From Megascapheus bottae (Eukaryota > Chordata > Mammalia > Rodentia > Geomyidae), in the NCBI GenBank assembly GCA_024803745.1, contig JANJXV010000128.1, positions 2,533,501-2,597,500 of the forward strand: a stretch of DNA of 64,000 nt, given 5' to 3'. The notes under the pieces are model-generated. The model made no database searches and was not told where the DNA came from. It was given only the letters and a program-made list of their open reading frames with translations. Shown here in pieces: positions 31,381-43,125 of the stretch (positions are counted from its first letter, which is position 1; every line of letters starts with the position of its first letter). Position numbers and translations under genes: made by a program.

Positions 31381-32025
31381 GCAAATTCTCCAAGGGTTGC
31401 AATTTAATCAGGGAAAGAGGAATACGAAGGAAGAGGAGGGTGAAGACAAAGAAAAAAGAAGAGGAAGAGGAAGGAGAGGGATGTTACCCCAACTCAACTC
31501 ACACATCCCAGATCTAACCTTCCCTCCTTCTGTCCCAGCCTAGCTGCCTTTGTGGGAGACTCCAACCCTAATGCAAGTTAACTGCTGGCCTGCTTTCTGG
31601 GTCGTCTGTGGAAGGCAGATCTTTCTGTAACATTTCCACTGAGGCTTCTCTCATTTCCCTCCTTGTTATTTTTAGGCAGAACTGACTGGAGCCAGGGATT
31701 AAGGAGGTAACCTTGGCCTTCTCCAGATACATGGCAACTGGTAAACAGATTCTCCACTAGCCTTCTGCCTTTCCTGGCTACAAACAAAAAAATCAAAACA
31801 AGATTGGAATCAGGGTGTGAAATTCAATGGATTAGAAATGAAATGACTGATGTGTCAGAAAACATGTTAAAATGTCCCAATGCATTTCAACTTAGATACA
31901 TTTAAACCAGGATGGGATACAAGGGGATGGTTGAGATCCATTTGAATAATAAATAATAGTAATAATAAAAGCCAGACAACCACCTGAGATCCATCATCAT
32001 GTTTATTATTATCATCATCATTATT
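31380..32025. other. Non-coding, no gene recognised
   Basis: Purine-rich GAA/GAG stretch at 31420-31482, then unique sequence. No exon seen. Confidence 0.5.
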
Positions 32026-32029
32026 ATTA

Positions 32030-32218
32030 TTTGCCAGTCCTGGGACTTGAACTCATGGCCTGGGCACTGTCCCTCAGCTTTCTCAAGGCTAGAGGTCTAC
32101 CACTTGAGGCACAGCTGCACTTCTTTCTCTTTCTAGGTCTGTGGTACTGAGGAATGGAAACCAGGGCTTCCTGCATGCTAGGCAAGCACTTTGCCACTAA
32201 GCCACCTTCCCAGTTCCC
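32030..32218 (-). repeat. ID-like SINE, minus strand
   Basis: Reversed unit from 'tttgccagtcctgggacttgaac' to 'gccaccttcccagttccc'. The flanks share 'ctgagatccat' (31982-31992 and 32217-32227), a possible target-site duplication. Confidence 0.83.
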
Positions 32219-32454
32219 TGAGATCCATTTTTTTATATAATCATCATCATTATCATCATCACGATCATAATGAAGACCTTGGCTCAGAGGCTGAGATATT
32301 ATCTGAGGTGCAAACACTGTAGGGCAGGAAAGATTGGGAAATTTCTTAGCGCCTGCTCAGGACCAAAAAGTGGAGAGAAGAGGCTCAAGTGGTAGAGTGC
32401 CAACCTCCAGTGAAAAAGCTCAGGGACAGCACATCTAAAAAAAATTATAGGAGG

Positions 32455-32650
32455 GGATGGGAGTTTGGCCTAATGTTAGAGTGTTTGTCTAGTATGCATG
32501 AAGGCCCAGGTTCAATTCCTTGGTAACACATATATTGAAAAAAAAGCCAGAAGTGGTGCTGTGGCTCATGTGGTAGAGCTCTAGCCCTGAGAAAGCCCAA
32601 GGACAGTGCTCTGGCCCTGAGCTCAAGCCCCCTGGACTAGCAAAAAAAGT
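32455..32650 (+). repeat. ID-like SINE
   Basis: 'gggatgggagtttggcctaatg' to 'cctggactagc' plus A-rich tail. Confidence 0.87.
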
Positions 32651-32654
32651 TTTT

Positions 32655-33535
32655 TTAAAGAAAGAAAAGAAATGCCCTCCCTCCCCCCAACAAGCAAGAA
32701 AAGAAAAAGAAGAACCACCAAAAAAAAAAAAAAAGCAAAAAGTGAACTCCTAAAACATGAAGGGATAGGAGTATGACCCAAATATTAGAGAAGTGCCCAA
32801 GAATGAAAAGAAAAGAAAAGATAAAAATTTAAATAAAAGCAAACTCTAACTGCTAGGAACAGACTCAAAATAGCAGTTATTGTAAGGCTAGACAGCAGGC
32901 AGTCTCTGAAAAGTATTCCTGAAGCCCAAAGCAGAGGAAAATGCTGCAAGCACAGCAGGACTGCAGACAGGGCCACACTTACCCGCCAGAATTCAGTCCC
33001 CAGAACCAAAATGCAGTCTCCAGAAGCCTCTGAGCACTGCAGAGTAGAGTGACAAGGACTATGGAGAGGATGGGAGACAGGGGAAGAAGGAGAATAAGGA
33101 AGACCAGGAGACTAACCATAAAACAGGTTTCCTGAGCAGAGGGAGGCGGAGTCACCCCGCCCACCACACTGAACCAAAGCACCACACCCCAAGCAGGAAA
33201 TCCACACTGCAGCTGCTGCAGTTCAGTATGCAACCTGAACCTGCTGAACCCTAAAAACATAGTTACATAGATGATGTGTAAAAAATGCACACAAACGCAA
33301 ATATACACATAAATAAAATATATAATACATACAAATACGCTGCATAAATATAAAAGTATACATAATCTAAAAAGATAGACATTTTATATATTACATATAC
33401 ATATAAATATATGTAACATCATATAAAACATATATAACATAATAACATGCATATTATATAAATATATTTTTTCAACAAGATGCAAACAGTTAATAAACGC
33501 CTGAGCTATTCTGGAAATCAAACTCATATCTATGT
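32655..33535. other. Non-coding, AT-rich second half
   Basis: No gene recognised. 33240-33475 is very AT-rich with many TATA/ATAT stretches. Confidence 0.5.
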
Positions 33536-33539
33536 ATGA

Positions 33540-33622
33540 CCCTAAAGTTTTTACTTCCCAGAACAAGGTGGAAACAAGGTGGGCCTAGCAGGGGTGTTTC
33601 TTAGCTTGTCCATTCCTCCTTC
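33540..33622 (-). repeat. LTR end fragment, same family as 10850-11301
   Basis: 'accctaaagtttttacttcc' through 'cttgtccattcctccttca' matches 11219-11301 with few differences; the rest of the LTR is absent. Confidence 0.82.
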
Positions 33623-33661
33623 AGGAACAGCTTTGAACAAAAACAACAACAGAAGAAAGCT

Positions 33662-33884
33662 CAGGAGTCAGGCACGGTGGCTCGAGGCTGTTATCCTAGT
33701 AATAGGGAAGCTGAGATCTGAGGATCACAGTTCAAACTCAGCCTGGGCACTAAAGCCCATGAGAATCTTATGTCCAATTAACCACTAGAAACCCAGAAGT
33801 GGTACTGTGGCTCAAGTGGTAGAGCACCAGTCTTGAGTAAAAGAGCTCAGGGACAGTGCTCAGGCCCAGAGTTCAAGACCCACA

Positions 33885-33886
<2 letters not shown>
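33662..33886 (+). repeat. B1-dID composite SINE
   Basis: 'ggagtcaggcacggtggctcga' head, ID-like tail ending 'cccagagttcaagaccc', then a CA microsatellite. Confidence 0.88.
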
Positions 33887-33921
<35 letters not shown>

Positions 33922-33969
33922 AAAAAGTTCAGAAACAGCCATGAAGCCCTGAGTTCAAACTTCACGGGC

Positions 33970-34011
<42 letters not shown>
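33887..34011. repeat. Two (CA)n microsatellites around a partial SINE tail
   Basis: CA runs at 33889-33916 and 33971-34011. Between them is a short second copy of the SINE 3' end (agccctgagttcaaac), suggesting slippage-mediated duplication of tail plus repeat. Confidence 0.85.
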
Positions 34012-34013
<2 letters not shown>

Positions 34014-34019
34014 GAATTC

Positions 34020-34485
34020 TAGACTCCAGTTCTGTAACACCAGACATGCTAACACTTTAAAGTAAACACATAGCCATAAAGCTCAAATATTGACATTTAC
34101 ACAGGTCATAATTACTGAGAGTACACAAAACCCAACAAAGAGCAAACATTGCCCTGCTCTTGCTGTTCCGAACAAGGAAAGAAATGATTAACTTTACTCT
34201 CAGACGTGGGCTTGGCCCACGAACCATATTTGACTTTGGAGTTTTAGGTGGGCTTCTTGGATGACTTCTTCAGCCATCTTCAAAACCAAGAAGAAAACAG
34301 ATGAACCCACCCTGCCTCCATACACCTGCTCACCTAGCCAGGCCTGGCCCTGAGCCACAGGACTCGTGACCACACCACTGCACACACCGCCCCCCAGCCT
34401 GGGTCACTCTGCAGGCCTGCCTCACCCCTGCCCTCCAATCCCCCATGAAACCTGACCCATGTCTGCCTTTCTCTGCTGCCTTTAT
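34020..34485. other. Non-coding, no gene recognised
   Basis: Unique sequence without an identifiable exon. Confidence 0.45.
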
Positions 34486-34486
<1 letters not shown>

Positions 34487-34529
<43 letters not shown>

Positions 34530-34551
34530 TGTGGTGTGTGTGTGTGTGTGT
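34487..34551. repeat. (GT)n microsatellite
   Basis: GT run with one AGTGTGG interruption at the A-tail side of the adjacent minus-strand SINE. Confidence 0.95.
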
Positions 34552-34559
34552 CTGTGTGC

Positions 34560-34770
34560 ATGTGCCCACGTGTGTGCAAGAGCTTGAATTTTAGGGCCTG
34601 GCTGCTGCTCCTGAGCCTTTGTGCTCAGGCTGGTCCTCTACCACTTGAGCCACAGCACCACTTCTGGATTTTTGCTGGTTCATGGATTCCTGCCCAGGCT
34701 GGTCTTAGAATCCTGAAGCTCAGATGGTCTGAGTAGCTGGGATTACAGGTGTGAGCCACAGCACCTGACA
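34560..34770 (-). repeat. B1-dID composite SINE, minus strand
   Basis: Reversed tail (gagcttgaattttagggcc) through reversed head (gggattacaggtgtgagccacagcacctg). Confidence 0.85.
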
Positions 34771-34774
34771 TCAC

Positions 34775-35160
34775 ATGCAGACACACGTGGCTGTGAGGCA
34801 GGAGCCCCACCCGACAATGAACTTGAGTCTGCCAGGATGCAGGCCTTTCTGAGAAAAAACCTGAAGCAATGCCCTGCCCCAAATGCAGATCGGCAGGGCG
34901 CCCCCTTCTCTCAAGGTTAAGGATCCCAGAAAATAACACCTGCTGTGAGCAGAGCAAAGACAACAACACCTAGCTTTGAATAACTGAAGCCAGACACCCC
35001 TGCCTTTACCACAGAAATACCCAACACCCCAAGAAGCCCTGTGTCTCTCCCCCTGTGTCTCTGTCTCTATTTCCCTGTGAGAACACCCCCACTCTGCCAC
35101 AGCCTGCCCACACCTTTCTGTGTGTCAGTTTTGGGGTCTGCTTACCTGCAAGTTTACGTC
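34775..35160. other. Non-coding, no gene recognised
   Basis: Unique sequence; no exon supported. Confidence 0.45.
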
Positions 35161-35164
35161 ATCA

Positions 35165-36510
35165 AACCCTGCCATGTTTTCTTGCCATGGTGACTTGTCC
35201 AGAAATTCCTCATTGTGCCACCAAAGTCAATCACCCTCCGTGAAGAGTTCCCACATTTAAAAAGGAAAACTTCAGGGACTGGGAGTTTGGCCAAGTGGTA
35301 GAGTGCTTGCCTAGCATGCACGAAGACTGGGGATCAATTCCTCAGTACCGCATACATAGAACAAGCTGGAAGTGGTGCTGTGGTTCAAGTGGTAGAGCTC
35401 TAACCTTGAGAAAGTCCAAGGACAGTGCTCAGGCCCTGAGTTTAAGCCCCAGGACTGGCCAAGAAAAAAGGAAAACTTAACTAAACCTCGCTCATCCTGT
35501 AGGCCTCCTGGATTTGTAGGTTCTGGCATCTAGAGTCTTGGGGCTCAACACCCCACTTTGGAAGTGCCTTAAAAGTTGGGGGGTCACCCACTGTCCCAGA
35601 CCCTTTTCTATTTATAGTGACTCTTATTTATTTCTATGCTTTCTATATCCTTATTTTTCTATTTTTTCTTCTATTCAGTTTTCCCTAGGAAGCCTTTGGT
35701 TTTCAAGCAACCCCAGTAGGTGGGCCACAGGATTTCAACCCCCCATTTTGCCCTCATCAGATATGGGGGTGTGGGAAGGGGTCCCCTTAGCCCCTGGCCC
35801 CACAGGAGATCTCAGGTCCAGCCCAGCTCTAACCTAAAGAAACTGTCAGTATTAAGGTCCATTTCTTGGGGAGGAAGTGGAGGAAATTGTAGCAATCTGA
35901 CTAAATAACAACCCATCTTAGACAAGCAAGTAGAGTCTCAGAGAGGCCTCCCTTCCTGGGGACAATCTGTTAGATCAGATTGTCTGCCCCCCCATCCCCC
36001 AACCCCCACTTCATCCCCCCCCCATTGGAGAGCAGAACTTGGGGAGTCAGGAAACCTGTCTCCTGGTCTGGGAGCCTAGGAGAGAAGCCATATTATTTAT
36101 TTACTCCTTTCTTTAATTAATTTTTGCCCAAGAGTACCCTAGGACCTTTTTTTTTTTTTAACACAGCAGCTATTCTGCATACTACAGTAGAGGGACAGTT
36201 ATTCTGCACAATACGGTTAATCTTTTTTAATAGCAGTGAGCCATTGGAGTGCTGGTGAACTACCACCATTGTTCTTAGAAACAACTAAAAATGGAATTTC
36301 ACAGACTTTCAGAATACAGGCAACTGTGAGCACTAGGGAAGTCCCCACTTGCCACGTGTTATTTTTTTACTTCCCTTCAAAAGTTGTGGACCAGGATATT
36401 TCTTTGCAATTCATGCAGTATGTCATATGTCTGTCTTTGTTAAGGAGAACAAAACTGGCAACTAGAATCATTTCCTCCTCTTGTAATGGTGTAAACGAGT
36501 TAGCTTTATT
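35165..36510. repeat. Local duplication, copy 1
   Basis: Similar to 48145-49455 along its length. Shared segments include 'catgttttcttgccatggtgac', 'ttcccacatttaaaaaggaaaac', 'cttggggctcaacaccccactttgg', 'cctggtctgggag', 'gggacagttattctgca' and 'aaaatggaatttcacaga'. The copies differ by many substitutions and indels, and this copy has an extra SINE at 35277-35470. No coding exon is recognised. Confidence 0.8.
35277..35470 (+). repeat. ID-like SINE inside duplication copy 1
   Basis: Full-length unit. Copy 2 lacks it at the same place (48244), and the flank 'aaaaaggaaaactt' is repeated on both sides (35256-35273 and 35465-35478). It inserted after the duplication. Confidence 0.92.
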
Positions 36511-36544
36511 AGTTCCAAAGTTTAGTATTGTCAATTGTTTCCAT

Positions 36545-38010
36545 CGCCTGGCTATTGTGAATAGTGCAGAGAGGAACATGGCTGAGCAGGTGTCCTTATC
36601 ATATCCTGGGTCATGCTGTTCAGGATAGATGCCCAGAAGTGGTATGGCGGGATCATAGGGAAGGTCAATTTTCAGTTCTTTAAGAAACCTCCACATTGCT
36701 TTCCAGAGTGGCTGAACTAGTCTGCATTCCCACCAGCAGTGCAGTAGGGTTCCTTTTTCTCCACAACCCCGCCAGCAACTGTCATTGTCTGAGTTCAAAA
36801 TCTTGGCCACTCTTGTTGGGGTAAGGTGGTATCTTAGGGTTGTTTTCATTTGCATTTCCTTTATGACCATGGATGATGAACATTTTCTCATCTGCTTTTC
36901 TGCCATTTTAATCTCTTCTTCTGATAAGTCTCTCTTTAGTTCCCTTGCCCATTTAGTGAATGGTTTATTGGGTTTGGGGGGGGATTAGTTTCTTGAGTTC
37001 CCTGTAGATACTGGATATTAAGCATTTGTCAGATGTATTATTGGTAAATATCTTTTCCCAGTTGGTTGGCTGTCTCTCTACTTTTGCGACTATGCTTTTA
37101 TCTGTGTAGAACCTTTTTATTTTTAGGTAGTTCCATTTATTCAGTCTCTCTCCAATCTTTTGTGACCCTGGGATTCTGTTCAGGAGTCTGTTGCCTGTGC
37201 CTATGAGTTCCAGTGTCTCCCCTACTCTATCATGCAGCAGTTTCATGGTTTCCGGTCTGACACTGAGGTCTTCGATCCACTTTGAGTTAATGCTTGTGCA
37301 TGGTGACAGGCTAGGGTCAATTTTTAGTTTTCTGCATGTGGCTGCCCAGTCTTGCCAGCACCAATAGTTGAATAGACTGTGTTTGTTCCACTGTCTATCT
37401 TTGGCTCCTTTGTCAAATACAAGTTGCCTATAGGTCTGTGATTCTATTTCAGGGTCTTCTATTCTGTTCCATTTGCTCCGGCCTGTCAACTAGAGCTTGA
37501 GGATGAGCAGACCTGAATGAGAGAGACAAACAGACATGAGAAAGGAGACGAAGACAGTAGTCTGATCAAGATCTCAATCTTTATTTTTGCACAGCAGAAT
37601 GTTTAGCAAAAGGGTGATTGACGCAAGCAGGTTGCCTAGTGATATTGCTTAGTAACCATCTCTATACAACATGTACCTGAAACAAACCTGGGGAGGGGGT
37701 CAGGAGTTGGTCAAAGTGTTCTGCCAAACAGGATACATAAATCAAGTTCTTTTTGCTTAACAGAATATTGCAGTTGGGTCATCATGGAAGGGGTAGTAGA
37801 AACAATAAGCGATTCTTTCAAATTACAGACAGAGTCTTACAGTTACTAAGGTCTTTCAGTTTACAGAAACTTATAGTTTCTGGATGTCATAGTAATAGCT
37901 ATTTGGTTCCCAGCACCATTGATCTTCTGGTCTGTTTTTGTGCCAATACCATGCGGTTTTTGTTACTATGGCTCTACAGTAGAGTTTGAAGTCTGGTGTT
38001 GTAATACCAC
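36545..38010 (-). mobile_element. L1 ORF2 C-terminal part, minus strand, 3'-truncated
   Basis: Two minus-strand frames (36965-37489 and about 36545-36906) encode L1 ORF2 C-terminal sequence, including the Cys-rich stretch ([18 protein letters not shown]). The two are offset by a frameshift near 36940. The element's 3' UTR and poly(A) are missing at 36545. A solo LTR at 37474-37915 splits it, and further ORF2 lies at 37916-38010. It is dead. Confidence 0.88.
37474..37915 (-). mobile_element. Solo LTR inside the L1
   Basis: 442-bp TG...CA unit (TGCTCCGG to GGTTCCCAGCA) flanked by the 5-bp duplication ccatt (37469-37473 and 37916-37920). Joining the flanks restores continuous L1 ORF2. AATAAA on the minus strand lies near 37581. 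Confidence 0.85.
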
Positions 38011-38725
38011 CAGCATCCTACCACTATCCCTATTCGCAGATGACATGATCCTCTACTTGAGTGACCCCAGAAGCTCCACTCCCAAACTCCTAGAATGAAT
38101 AAACTACTTTAGCAAAGAGGCAGGATACAAAATTAACCTTCAGAAGTCAGTAGCCTTCTTATACACCAACAATACACAAACAGAACGCCAAATCAAGAAA
38201 ATGATCCCATTCGCAATAGCCCCCAAAGGAATAAAATACTTAGGAATTAACTTAACCAAAGATGTAAAGGAATTATTTAATGAAAACTCTAAAAGCCTAT
38301 TGAAAGAAATTAAAGAGGACACTTAGAAATGGAAAGACATCCCATACTCATGGCTAGGGAGAACCAACATAGTGAAAATGGCTATACTGCCAAAATTGAT
38401 ATACAAATTCAATGAAATCCCCATCAAAATCCCAAAAACATTCTTTTTTTTTTGCCAGTCCTGGGCTCGAGCTCAGGGCCTGACCACTGTTCTTGGACTC
38501 TCTCAAGGCTAGAGCTCTACCACTTGAGCCTCAGCACCATTTTTGTCTTTTTTCTATGTATGTAGTACCGAGGAATCAAACCTGGATCTTTGTGCATGCT
38601 AGGCAAGCTTTCTACCACTAGGCCAAACTCCCGGCACCCCAAAGACATTCTTTACTGAAATAGAAGATATAATCTAAAGGGTCATATGGAAAAGAAAAGA
38701 CCTAGAATAGCCAAAACAATTCTAG
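38011..38725 (+). mobile_element. Inverted 5' part of the same L1 (reverse transcriptase region)
   Basis: The plus strand now reads L1 ORF2 RT sequence (FADDMILYLSDP..., then [11 protein letters not shown]), upstream in ORF2 of the minus-strand part. The head-to-head join at about 38010 is the twin-priming inversion pattern. In-frame stops are present. A SINE splits it. Confidence 0.85.
38443..38640 (-). repeat. ID-like SINE, minus strand, in the inverted L1
   Basis: Reversed full-length unit. The flanks share 'ccaaa(a/g)acattctt' on both sides (38432-38446 and 38638-38652). Confidence 0.9.
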
Positions 38726-38729
38726 GCAA

Positions 38730-40030
38730 AAAGACCATGAGTTTTATAGAATTACTGTGGCCCTGGATATAGCTAACTAGTGTGCTGGTGACACACAGTC
38801 CAACAGCAATTCCTACAAGAGCAGAGTCAAGACACGGACCAGGGCTGGAAGCACCAGGCTTCTCCTATAATTATAGAGGCGCCTTCTTTTAGAAAGAGCA
38901 GGTCTAGTCCTCTTCCATGTTGCAGGGCTACCTCAGCTTGGGAATCTACCCACCTTTAAAGTGGTGAACAGAGCTTTGGAGAAAGAGGGAAGTCTCGCTT
39001 AGCTTGTGGCATGCTCTAGGACACAGGCCTCTGCATACTGCCAACTGAAAATGTCTACGACCAGGCAGGTGGGGAGGCCTAAAGTGCAAGAGAACCAACC
39101 ATTTTGTAGCTCTGGCTGAGTTTTGCTAATAAGCCTGTGTATTTTTCTCACCATTGCTACTTCTTGAGAAGGGTGACCGCCTGCAGGGGAGGGGCGGTGG
39201 CTGAAACCACTGGCTTCAGTAATAACTTCTAATTTCCTCCTCCTTTGGGGAAGAGGTTGGCAGTTGGGCTAACACTGGTCCTAATTATTATTATTATTAT
39301 TATTATTAGTCCTCCCTCAACCCCAAACGAATTCCATAAGAGCATTAGGATGGTCTGACAGTCTGATCTTTAGTGGATTTCTTGGATCACACTGAGGTGT
39401 CCATTTGCCCGAGAGGGTGAAAGTCCAGGATCCTCCCCCACTGTGCTCAGCTGGGAGTGGAGAATCCAGCAGCTCTTTCCACCACCTTCACAGAGGCTGG
39501 GCTGAGAATCCCAGCTGAGCCCAAACTGGGCTCGGGTGTGGGGCTCTGGTGACAGCAAATACACACTTGGGTGCCAGGGCACTGGAAACCCGATGTTGAC
39601 CGTGTCTCAAAGTCAATTTGTAAGGCCTGCAAGGTCTGGAGTCAGTCGTGGCCAGCAAGCTCAGCTAGCTCAGCTTCCCAGTTTTAGGGGACAGCTAAGA
39701 GCTCCTTCAGATGCCTCCTCCTGGATCTGTGTGTGGACATGGGGATAATAGGCCTGGGGTCAACCATTGTCACCAGACCTGGGCACCCAGCATTCTTTGG
39801 CTCCCAGTTCTGCACCCAATAAGACCCCCACCATTGGGAAATAGGCATCAAAGCATCGCCAGCCTTCAGGTGGATGTAAAGGAAAGTTCCACCTCAGTGT
39901 TACCAATCCTGAGCCTGTTTATATTATCGCTAACTCAATTCCATACCAGCTCGACCTGTAACTTCCATTCTGAAGACACACTCAAACTTCCTGGGATTTG
40001 TCTTCCTCCCTTTGCCTCTGGGGTGGTCTG
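38730..40030. other. Non-coding, no gene recognised
   Basis: Unique sequence with a short ATT repeat at 39285-39308. Open frames up to 136 codons have no recognisable similarity. Confidence 0.45.
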
Positions 40031-40260
40031 GGTAAGTGAAGAGGCAGCAGAGACCATTCCCTCCTCTGGGTTTAAACACCTGCACGATGGTGATTGTGCC
40101 TGTGCAGTTGAACCTGCATAATGGTGATGGAATCACAGTTTCCACAAGCTAGAAATACTTCTCTTCTCCTGCCTATAAAAAACCCCAACTTTCTTAAGTT
40201 TCCATGAAATCTCTCAGGTCCCGACCGGGTGTCTCCACTTTCCCCTCTTTCTCAAACCCT
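40030..40260 (+). repeat. LTR-like repeat, related to 43425-43720
   Basis: Shared order of segments: 'ggcagcagagaccat', 'tgcctataaaaaaccccaac' (TATA-like) and 'tctcaggtcccgaccggg'. Confidence 0.6.
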
Positions 40261-41690
40261 TACACCAACATTCTAAGAGAATCCGTACTTCTCAGATGCT
40301 TTCTTATCCAGAGGAGACCATTTTTTCTGCTTCCTCAGTTCCTTTCCCTAGGTTTTCATGGCTAGCCACCCTCTTTCTTTTACATTTCCATTAATTATCA
40401 CTTGCATTTAGCATCTCTCCCCTCCAAGCTTTTCAGCACTGGGTGGAGAATTCCCCTCCCCCAGCCAGAGGCACCAGCACAGCTGCAAAACCTACTTAGG
40501 TTCAACTCCTTCCTCCCGTCCCTCCTCACATGAAATCATACTATTGGTTTCTCTGGAAGAGAGCTGAATGTGTGCCTGAGCCTTTTCCTCCTGTGAGGTA
40601 AGGTGTCTCCACAAATTACAGTTGACCCCAGACAACTAGCAACTATAATCAAGGGATTTTGAAATTAGCAAGAAAAGAATGTTCCATCGCCAAAGTCTTC
40701 ATTCTAGTAGAATCAAAGCAGTCTCTATGAGGAAGCAGCTACAGGGTGGTGGAGTCAGGCTGGACATGGTCGATTGCCTCACAGTTGTTTCTCAACTGGG
40801 GACATGAAATGTCACACCTCCTGCTGGGTTGCCTGCAAATTTCTGCCCAGACTGGTTAAAGAAGCTTAACCTAAGGCCTGATTTTGGTGGAATCTCCCAG
40901 TGATTTCCCCCTTGCTTTCCCTGAGTACACTGGCTACTGCAGGCTGGCACCCCAATGGTTTGGAAGACAATAGGGCTGAGATCACAAAGTAAATTACCAG
41001 GGTGACAACTTTGAGGAAGCAGATTTTTTGAAAAAATCAGGCTAGGATTTACTGGGTAGGCATAGGAGATTTGGAGCTGTAACCTTTCCACACAAGTGCA
41101 GTCTTCCTCTTGCACACTTGCTTATTACCACTGTTTCCATGCCTCTTTAATTTATCCTGCCTCGTTTCTGAAGATAATTTTGATTCCTTGATCTTCAGGG
41201 GTTTATGGGAGTATTTCCATCTTCTATAACTTCTTCAAGTTGACTCAGGGGCACTGACTCCATTCTTAGCCAAGGACCCTAAAAGCTTAGCCTATTTTAC
41301 CAAGAGGGTTGCCAAGATTAGAGATCATAGCAATATTTTCCACCAAGCTGGAGATCATACACACCATTTAACATCTGCCCAGGCCTTTTCTTCAGCTACC
41401 ATGGTGCAGCTTGCTTAGCACTTGTTTGCAAAGGCATTTTCTTGATTGTCTGGGGAACTTGATCTCTGTGACTCTAACAACATCTAAGTTAACTCTGCAG
41501 GCCTTTAGACAGATCTCAATAGGAAATGGGTGAAAAATGAAAATTCTTGATTCAGATTAAAGAAAGACAGTCATCAGAGAAACCTCAGGGAAACAGCCCG
41601 ACAACTTAGCAGGAAACCCTGAGGCAACAACTTCTAAGAATTTGAAGTCATATCAAGATTATGTGGTCCACTTGTTTAAAAAAAGGGGGG
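40260..41690. other. Non-coding, no gene recognised
   Basis: Unique sequence. No exon, RNA gene or young repeat supported. Confidence 0.45.
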
Positions 41691-41697
41691 GGTGGGG

Positions 41698-41900
41698 AAG
41701 GACTGGAGTGTGGCCTAGTGCTAGAGTACTTGCAGGAAGACCTGGATTCGATTCCTTAGCACCATATACATAGGAAAAATAAAAAAAAGCTGGAAATGGT
41801 GCTGTGGCTCTGGCTAAGGTGGTAGAGCTTTAGCCCTGAAAAAAAAGTCTAAGGATAGTGCTCAGGCCCTGAGTTCAAGTCCCATGACTGGCAAAACAAA
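41698..41900 (+). repeat. ID-like SINE, diverged
   Basis: 'aaggactggagtgtggcctagtgc' to 'catgactggc'. It has a short deletion in the B-box area and an insertion (ctggctaagg) in the middle. Confidence 0.82.
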
Positions 41901-42192
41901 TAAACAAAAAGCTCTTAGCTCCACTTCTGCATCCTGCTTGCTTACATGTTTACCCCAATTTTGCCTTTTGCAGTGAGAGGTTCATTTGTATGAATGCCAT
42001 ATAGAGATTAGGCCTCAGAACTCGGATGGCAGTGTGTCTATATGTGCTCTTTGTCTTCATAAACCCCCACTTTGTGAATTCGGGGCTGCTCACTTCCCAG
42101 TTGAGTTAGCCTCGGCCAGTCAGCCCAATTAACTTCAGACTTTTTACCACCAGACAGAGTTTGTGACTTCTTTCTTTCTTTCTTTCTTTTCT

Positions 42193-42386
42193 ACTTTTCT
42201 TTTTGGCAGTCCTGGGGCCTGAACTCAGGGCCTGAGCATTGTCCTTGGGCTTTCTCAAGGCTACAGCTCTACCACTTGAGCTGCATCATAACTTCCGTTT
42301 TTTTCTATGTGGTACTGAGGAATCGAACCTGGGTTTCCATGCATGCTAGGCAAGCACTCTACCACTAGGCCAAACTCCCAGCCCAC
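42193..42386 (-). repeat. ID-like SINE, minus strand
   Basis: Reversed unit. The flanks share 'agtttgtgactt' (42157-42168 and 42387-42398), a target-site duplication. A TTTC tract marks its tail side. Confidence 0.9.
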
Positions 42387-42680
42387 AGTTTGTGACTTTA
42401 ATGGGGACCCAACCCACTTAAATTAGGAACAGGATATCAAGTGCAAAACTTCCTTTCCTGAGCTGATGTCCTAGCTCAAAACTTACTGCCACTTTGGGCT
42501 TTGAGCAGATACAGGGAGGTTAGAATTTTATACTATCCATTCATTTTGACTCCCTTGAGTTTTTACTACCCACTGTCACAAATGACTGGCAAGTTCCTGC
42601 CCAGTCACGAAGTAGATAGACATGGGCAGTAAAAAAGAATGCTTACAAAGTATTCCATGATCTTCTGGCTCTGATTAATT

Positions 42681-42876
42681 TTTTTTTTTTTGCCAGTCCT
42701 GGGCTTGAGCTCAGGGCCTGAGCACTGTCCTTGGACTTTCTCAAGGCTAGAGCTCCACCACTTGAGCCTCAGCACCACTTCTGGCTTTTTTCTATGTATG
42801 TGGTACCGAGGAATCGAACCCGGGTCTTCATGCATGCTAGGCAAGCACTTTAACCACTAGGCCAAACTCCCAGCCC
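42681..42876 (-). repeat. ID-like SINE, minus strand, young copy
   Basis: Close to the family consensus and flanked by a 15-16-bp duplication, ggctctgattaattt, on both sides (42667-42682 and 42877-42892). Confidence 0.93.
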
Positions 42877-43029
42877 GGCTCTGATTAATTTTAAATGGCC
42901 AAGCGCAGGAGACTCTAGGATCTGACACGGTCTCTGCCATCTGAGCTGTGATTTACTCCATGTGGATGTTTCATTCCTTTTGTCCTGTCCATGTCCTTTC
43001 CACACAGGGATAAATTTCCCATTGGCTTT

Positions 43030-43125
43030 TCACTTGGTTTCTGGACTTGAACTCAGGGTCTAAGTGCTGTCCCTCAGCTCCCCAGCTCAAGGCTAGAACT
43101 CTGCCACTTTGAGCGCCAACGCAAC
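43030..43125 (-). repeat. SINE tail fragment, minus strand
   Basis: Reversed ID-like tail: 'ggacttgaactcagggtctaag', 'ctcaaggctagaactctgccac'. Confidence 0.65.

Noticed and set aside
39370..41115. Small frames (70-136 codons) as possible genes
   Set aside because: No domain similarity, splice structure or conserved context; ordinary chance frames.
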